Source: Microlunatus endophyticus (GTDB taxonomy: Bacteria; Actinomycetota; Actinomycetes; Propionibacteriales; Propionibacteriaceae). Taken from it: DNA of 64,000 nt. Each line of letters opens with the position of its first letter. Within the stretch, counting starts at the first letter, position 1. The notes beneath the pieces are model-generated. The model saw only the letters and a program-made list of their open reading frames with translations, was not told the origin of the DNA and made no database searches. Positions 60,254 to 64,000 of this stretch are shown here, one piece after another. Both the position numbers and the translations under genes were made by a program. The stretch covers positions 393,976-457,975 of the forward strand of contig NZ_BMMZ01000003.1 in assembly GCF_014646195.1 (NCBI RefSeq), read 5' to 3'.

Positions 60254-60741
60254 TCAGTACGCCGAGATCGGGCTCGCCAGCTCGAGCTGACCATGATCGA
60301 CCAACCAGCGAACTGCTTCGAGGATGGCCGCATCGGGCTGGTACCGCGGAGCGTAGCCGATCAGGTCGCGCGCCGCCTTCCGGCGCTCGACAGCGAGGGA
60401 GCACCTGTGTCGTGGCAGCCTTCCCGATGCCGCACTCCCCGACCGGCGCCGTGCCGCTGCTTTCGGTGATCGGCAATCGGCTGCTCGGCCCGTGACGCCA
60501 GATCGACCCGCAGTAGACCAGATGCCCGGTGTGCCCTCGCAGGCGCTCGACGAGCGCGGACCGTGATTCGAGGGTGAAGCAGATCAGGTCGATCACGACA
60601 TCTGCGTGCAGTGCCTGCACCCGCGGACACGTGCCGTCCCGGTCCTCCGCTGATGGTGATCACCTCATGGCCGTCGCGGACCAGGCAGGGGATCAGGAAG
60701 GTGCCGATGTGGCCGCTGCCTCCGATCGCGACGATTCGCAT
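60254..60741 (-). pseudogene. Decayed NAD-dependent epimerase/dehydratase gene
   Basis: The start MRIVAIGGSGHIGTFLIPCLV (ATG at 60741) is an intact Rossmann fingerprint. The continuation moves to a second frame (DVVIDLICFTLESRSALVERL, GHLVYCGSIWRHGPSS, GECGIGKAATT), and the C-terminus to a third (RKAARDLIGYAPRYQPDAAI, LEAVRWLVDHGQLEL), ending at a stop at 60254. About 150-180 residues between the second and third parts are deleted compared with intact homologues. It cannot make a functional enzyme. Confidence 0.7.
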
Positions 60742-60888
60742 GACGCCAGGCCAGGCAGTCGGTCGTCCGCGCGCTGGTCGGAGTGGCACCACGGCATCGC
60801 CCCAACGCTATGGCGGACGTACGACGCGAACGACGACTAGGCGACAGAAGCTGGCGGATCCGGTCATTGGCCGAGAGGTCCAACTCCA
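60742..60888. other. Spacer between epimerase remnant and iron box
   Basis: 147 bases. I see no gene, hairpin or recognisable site in it. It may be further decayed sequence. Confidence 0.4.
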
Positions 60889-60907
60889 TTAGGTTAGGCA
60901 AGCCTCA
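60889..60907 (+). promoter_or_regulatory. DtxR/IdeR iron box
   Basis: TTAGGTTAGGCAAGCCTCA matches the DtxR/IdeR consensus TTAGGTTAGSCTAACCTAA well in the left half; the right half continues as CACCTAT. It is 27 bases before the start of the first siderophore-binding protein gene, as expected for iron-dependent repression of the operon. Confidence 0.8.
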
Positions 60908-60934
60908 CCTATACCATTCTGCCCGAGGAGCCTG

Positions 60935-61975
60935 ATGGGTCACGCCCTGTTGACGACATCCCAAGCGGCCCCAGCCGCTGACGCGATCGACGCCGAGACC
61001 GACGCCGAGTTCGGTGTCATCGTCGACGAACTGACCCGGCGCGGTTTCCTGGCCGGCGGTCTCGGCACCGTCGGAGCGTTCGGCCTCGCCTCCTGCACAC
61101 CGGATGCCCCGAGCCCGGCCGTCCCGCAGACCCGCAAGATCAAGACCGCGAACGGGACCGTCGAGGTGCCTGCCGACCCACGCCGGGTCGTCACGATCAA
61201 CGCGTACGCCTACAAGACAATGCTCGACCTCGGTCTGACCCCGATCATGGGGATCGCCGGCCAGGTCGCCGCCGGCTTCCAGATCCCGTCCTACATCGAC
61301 CGGATGGCCAAGGTGCCCTCACCCGTCGACAACGCGGGTAGCGACAAGATCGAACAGATCGCCCGGGCCAAGCCCGATCTGATCTTCACCTTCGCCGCTG
61401 ACAAGGCCGTCGCCCAACTGCGCGCGCTCGCCCCGACGATCACTGCGGACCCGAGCGAGAGTTGGCGGCGGCTTGCCGAGCAGACCGCCGATGTCATCGG
61501 CCGGGCGGGGCAGCTCGAGAAGCTGCGCACCGCCAGCCAGCGACAGACACAGCAGCTCGCCAGTGACCATGCCGAGACGCTTCGGGGCGCGAAGTGGTAC
61601 GTGCTCGCGCCGGGAGACAACAGAGACTGGTCCCTATGGCTGCCCGATGTGGCCGCGGGTCTGATCCTGTCCGACCTGGGCGCGAGCTTCGGACACCTGG
61701 CGACCGGGCGGACGGGTCAGTACAAGCCCTATTCGGTCGAGCTTCTCGACGGACTCAGTGACGGCGACGTGCTCCTGGTCGCGGACGGCGGAGCCACGCC
61801 GAGCGCCCAGGCCGCTGCACTGTTCTCCACACCGGGATGGAGACGCCTGCCTGCCGTCAAGGCCGGCCGCGTCTACCGCACCAACCTCTGCTCGGTTTCG
61901 AGCTACGGCGAGGCGGATGCCCTGCTCGATCTGGTCCGCACCATCTGCACCCAGCTTGAAGGAAACCAGCGATGA
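60935..61975 (+). CDS. Iron-siderophore ABC transporter substrate-binding lipoprotein
   Basis: 346 residues; the ATG at 60935 follows GAGGAG. A long N-region carries TRRGFLAGGLGTVGAFGLASC, a twin-arginine signal followed by a lipobox, so it is probably exported folded and lipid-anchored. The mature part is a TroA-like two-lobe protein: RKIKTANGTVEVPADPRRVVTI, AKPDLIFTFAADKAVAQL, YSVELLDGLSDGDVLLVADG. It delivers a ferric siderophore to an ABC permease not encoded in this window. An iron box precedes it; the stop overlaps the next start (ATGA). Confidence 0.9.
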   Translation: MGHALLTTSQAAPAADAIDAETDAEFGVIVDELTRRGFLAGGLGTVGAFGLASCTPDAPSPAVPQTRKIKTANGTVEVPADPRRVVTINAYAYKTMLDLGLTPIMGIAGQVAAGFQIPSYIDRMAKVPSPVDNAGSDKIEQIARAKPDLIFTFAADKAVAQLRALAPTITADPSESWRRLAEQTADVIGRAGQLEKLRTASQRQTQQLASDHAETLRGAKWYVLAPGDNRDWSLWLPDVAAGLILSDLGASFGHLATGRTGQYKPYSVELLDGLSDGDVLLVADGGATPSAQAAALFSTPGWRRLPAVKAGRVYRTNLCSVSSYGEADALLDLVRTICTQLEGNQR

Positions 61976-63030
61976 TCACTGATGCACCCGCCGCGCTGTC
62001 CGACGTCGCCGTCGACGCGGAGTTCCGTCTGATCGTTGACCGGCTGACCCGCCGTGGCCTTCTCGCCGGTGGCATCGCCGCCGGTGCGGGCGCCGGTCTG
62101 GCGCTGGCCGGATGCTCGACCGGCGATAACCGACACACACCGTCGTCGAAGCGTACAGTCACCACAACTGCCGGCACCTTCACCGTTCCCGCCGCCCCGG
62201 AAAGGGTCGTCTGCATCGACTACTTCACCGCAATCTTCTTGATCGAACTCGGCCTGACTCCGACCGGCGGGATCGACTACTCCTGGGTCGACACCAGCAG
62301 CATGTATCCGGCCTATGTGCCGATCTTGAAGAAGCTCCCGAACATCGGCGAGATCACCTCCACCGACTACGAGAAGATCACCGCGCTGCGCCCCGACCTC
62401 ATCCTCGGCCCCACTCCGGGCAGCCAGTACGACAACTCGAAAGGGGCGATGAAGACCCTGACAGCGGTTGCACCCGTCGCCTCGGTCGATTTCGGTAGCA
62501 CCGGAGACTGGCGCGGCCCCTTCGAACAGACCGCCAAGCTCGTCAACCGCACAGCTGAACTGGCCCCGCTGATCGCGTCCTATCGCAGGACTGTCTCCGA
62601 AACGAAGACGTCCTACGCCGACCTACTGGCAACGACCGTGGTCTCGGTTGTCGACTACAGCCAGGACGGGAACTACGCCCTCGACCTGCCGAAGTCCACC
62701 GACGGCGTCGTGCTCGCCGATCTCGGTGTCACCTTCGGCAAGGCAAGCGCCGACAACGGCAGTAACAACCGTGGGTTGTCTCTGGAACGGATCAGTGATC
62801 TGGCCGACTCCGACATCATTCTCTACCGCGCGGACGCGAAGAAGGAACCGACCAACGGGCTACAGGACGTGGTCAAGCTCCGCGCCTGGAAGGAACTCCC
62901 TGCGGTGAAGGCCGGACACGTCTACCCGATCGGCTGGGCCGACGTGTGCACCTATCGCTGGGCAGAGAACGCGATCAAGGATTTCACCGGGATCCTCGAC
63001 ACATACGGCGACAACCGCCGGGGCCGATGA
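61972..63030 (+). CDS. Second iron-siderophore substrate-binding lipoprotein
   Basis: 352 residues, overlapping the previous gene by four bases. Its N-region LTRRGLLAGGIAAGAGAGLALAGC again joins a twin-arginine motif to a lipobox. The fold is TroA-like: VTTTAGTFTVPAAPERVVCIDY, YEKITALRPDLILGPTPGSQ, LADSDIILYRAD. The sequence differs enough from its neighbour to suggest another ligand rather than a recent duplication. Confidence 0.9.
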   Translation: MITDAPAALSDVAVDAEFRLIVDRLTRRGLLAGGIAAGAGAGLALAGCSTGDNRHTPSSKRTVTTTAGTFTVPAAPERVVCIDYFTAIFLIELGLTPTGGIDYSWVDTSSMYPAYVPILKKLPNIGEITSTDYEKITALRPDLILGPTPGSQYDNSKGAMKTLTAVAPVASVDFGSTGDWRGPFEQTAKLVNRTAELAPLIASYRRTVSETKTSYADLLATTVVSVVDYSQDGNYALDLPKSTDGVVLADLGVTFGKASADNGSNNRGLSLERISDLADSDIILYRADAKKEPTNGLQDVVKLRAWKELPAVKAGHVYPIGWADVCTYRWAENAIKDFTGILDTYGDNRRGR

Positions 63031-63076
63031 CTGCGGCGTGCTGACTACGACAGCTCGCACGGAAGGGCTTGTAGGG

Positions 63077-63877
63077 ATGGGATTCTCCGACGGGCGGAAG
63101 ACCTCGGGGCTCTATGCCGCCGAGGTGGCGCGATCCGAGCGGATCACGCCGCACATGGTCCGGGTGACCTTCACCGGCAAGGATCTCGAACGGCTGCCAC
63201 GGCGCGGCTTCGACCAGTGGTTCCGGCTGTTCCTCCCGCACTCGGGCGGACGGACCGACTTCGCAGCGGTACCGGACCGGCTCGGGGTGGCCAGCTACGT
63301 CAAGTACCTGACCTCGAAGTCCAGCACCCGGCCGCCGTTTCGCAACTACACCGCGCGCGAGCTGCGACCGGAGACAGCCGAGCTCGATGTCGACTTCGTC
63401 GTGCACGGCGATCAAGGCATCGCCGGACCTTGGGCTCAACAGGCCCGATCCGGGGAGCAGGTGATGCTGCTCGATCAGGGTCGTGGTTTCGATCCTCTCG
63501 GCGACGCGACGGAGTTCCTGTTGGTCGGCGACGAATCGGCGCTACCGGCGATCGCCGGGATCCTTCGCGACCTACCCCGCGATACGACCGGACTGGCGAT
63601 CATCGAGATCCCGGAGACCGCCGACCGTCAGATCCTCGACGCGCCGGCCGGATTCGAGATCAGTTGGCTGCCCCGGGACCACCCCGGCAACCACCCCGGC
63701 CGGCTGGCGATCGAAGCCGCCACAACGTATCGACCAACGGATCCGGGCGGCTTGCAGGCTTATCTGGCGGGTGAGCAATCGCTCGTCGCACAGACCCGGC
63801 GCTCCCTCGTCGGTGCGGGCATTCCCAAGACGCGGATCACGTTCACGGGATACTGGCGGTCCGGGCGCAGCAGCTGA
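63077..63877 (+). CDS. Siderophore-interacting flavoprotein (SIP family)
   Basis: 266 residues from the ATG at 63077 (a GTG at 63038 would add 13). FAD-binding block PPFRNYTARELRPETAELDVDFVVHG corresponds to the RxYT-R and FVVH motifs of the ViuB/SIP family, followed by GPAGPWA-like IAGPWAQQARSGEQV and a C-terminal NAD(P)-binding SIP domain (LLVGDESALPAIAGILRDLP, YLAGEQSLVAQTRRSLV). It reduces the ferric siderophore inside the cell to release iron. It follows the two binding-protein genes in the iron-regulated operon. Confidence 0.9.
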   Translation: MGFSDGRKTSGLYAAEVARSERITPHMVRVTFTGKDLERLPRRGFDQWFRLFLPHSGGRTDFAAVPDRLGVASYVKYLTSKSSTRPPFRNYTARELRPETAELDVDFVVHGDQGIAGPWAQQARSGEQVMLLDQGRGFDPLGDATEFLLVGDESALPAIAGILRDLPRDTTGLAIIEIPETADRQILDAPAGFEISWLPRDHPGNHPGRLAIEAATTYRPTDPGGLQAYLAGEQSLVAQTRRSLVGAGIPKTRITFTGYWRSGRSS

Positions 63878-63909
63878 GACTTCCGGGAATCGACAATCAC
63901 AATTCGACA

Positions 63910-63935
63910 ATCACACTCGGCAATCTGAGTGTGAT
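63910..63935 (+). terminator. Hairpin after the siderophore operon
   Basis: ATCACACTC (63910-63918) and GAGTGTGAT (63927-63935) are perfect nine-base complements with an eight-base loop, 32 bases after the SIP stop. It could terminate the operon; there is no T-run. Direct repeats of TCGACAATCACA precede and overlap it. Confidence 0.5.
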
Positions 63936-64000
63936 GTCTCAGGAGATCGGTGACGGTTTTGCATCAGGACATCGGTGACGGTTGTTGTGTCAGGACTTCG
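63936..64000. mobile_element. Repeat-bearing sequence resembling an insertion-sequence end, cut by the window
   Basis: From 63936 the sequence reads GTCTCAGGAGATCGGTGACG, with CAGGACATCGGTGACGGTT repeated at 63965-63983 and CAGGACTTCG at the edge. Two to three spaced copies of CAGGA-ATCGGTGACGG are typical of the termini of IS481-like elements in actinobacteria. No transposase is in the window, so the call is tentative. Confidence 0.4.

Overview
The window is very GC-rich DNA from a Gram-positive actinobacterium. GTG and TTG starts are common, and 1-4 base stop/start overlaps (ATGA, GTGA, TGATG) tie most genes into operons. A DtxR/IdeR-type iron box, ArsR and MmyB-type regulators, an aerobic cobalamin pathway and many plant-glycan hydrolases point to a soil or plant-associated member of the Propionibacteriaceae, probably near Microlunatus. 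That placement is inference; there is no rRNA or tRNA marker here.

Region 1 (1-15600) is an exopolysaccharide or cell-surface glycan locus. On the minus strand lie a giant secreted beta-propeller/LamG/PKD protein cut by the left edge, a DUF6492-like and a family 2 glycosyltransferase, an intact cytidylyltransferase-like protein, a CDP-alcohol phosphatidyltransferase, and a second nucleotidyltransferase whose catalytic HxGH motif reads NVGD. A perfect CRP-type site lies between these and a plus-strand operon of a family 4/DUF1972 glycosyltransferase, a Gfo/Idh/MocA oxidoreductase, an uncharacterised barrel-like protein and another family 4 glycosyltransferase. Two paralogous exported GH6 proteins follow, each preceded by striking palindromes.

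Region 2 (15567-37467) is accessory metabolism and transport: two MFS exporters (one divergent from an ArsR regulator), a PNPOx-fold protein, a nucleoside/nucleotide-kinase-like protein, a GH2 hydrolase, a lipoprotein, a circularly permuted ATP-grasp/alpha-E/transglutaminase operon, a GH78 rhamnosidase, an MmyB-type regulator divergent from an alcohol dehydrogenase/aldo-keto reductase/cupin operon, and an MMPL transporter/histidine kinase/response regulator operon. Copies of a dispersed palindromic repeat (the source of ALSLSKG-like peptides) sit between and inside genes.

Region 3 (37523-59961) is a near-complete aerobic, late-cobalt adenosylcobalamin cluster: cobK, cobD, cobA, a cobB-cobC fusion, cobO, a ChlI/ChlD-type chelatase, cobL, cobM, cobIJ, cobH, cobG, cobN, cobF, cobQ, an FhuF-like iron-sulphur protein, cobalt transporter genes cbtA and cbtB, and bluB. 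Three cobalamin riboswitches precede the chelatase, cobN and cbtB. The cobU/cobP, cobS and cobT functions are not here.

Region 4 (59873-64000) holds two decayed genes (a lipoprotein resembling a siderophore-binding protein and an NAD-dependent epimerase), then an iron-box-controlled operon of two siderophore-binding lipoproteins and a siderophore-interacting flavoprotein. The last 65 bases are repeats that resemble the end of an insertion sequence.
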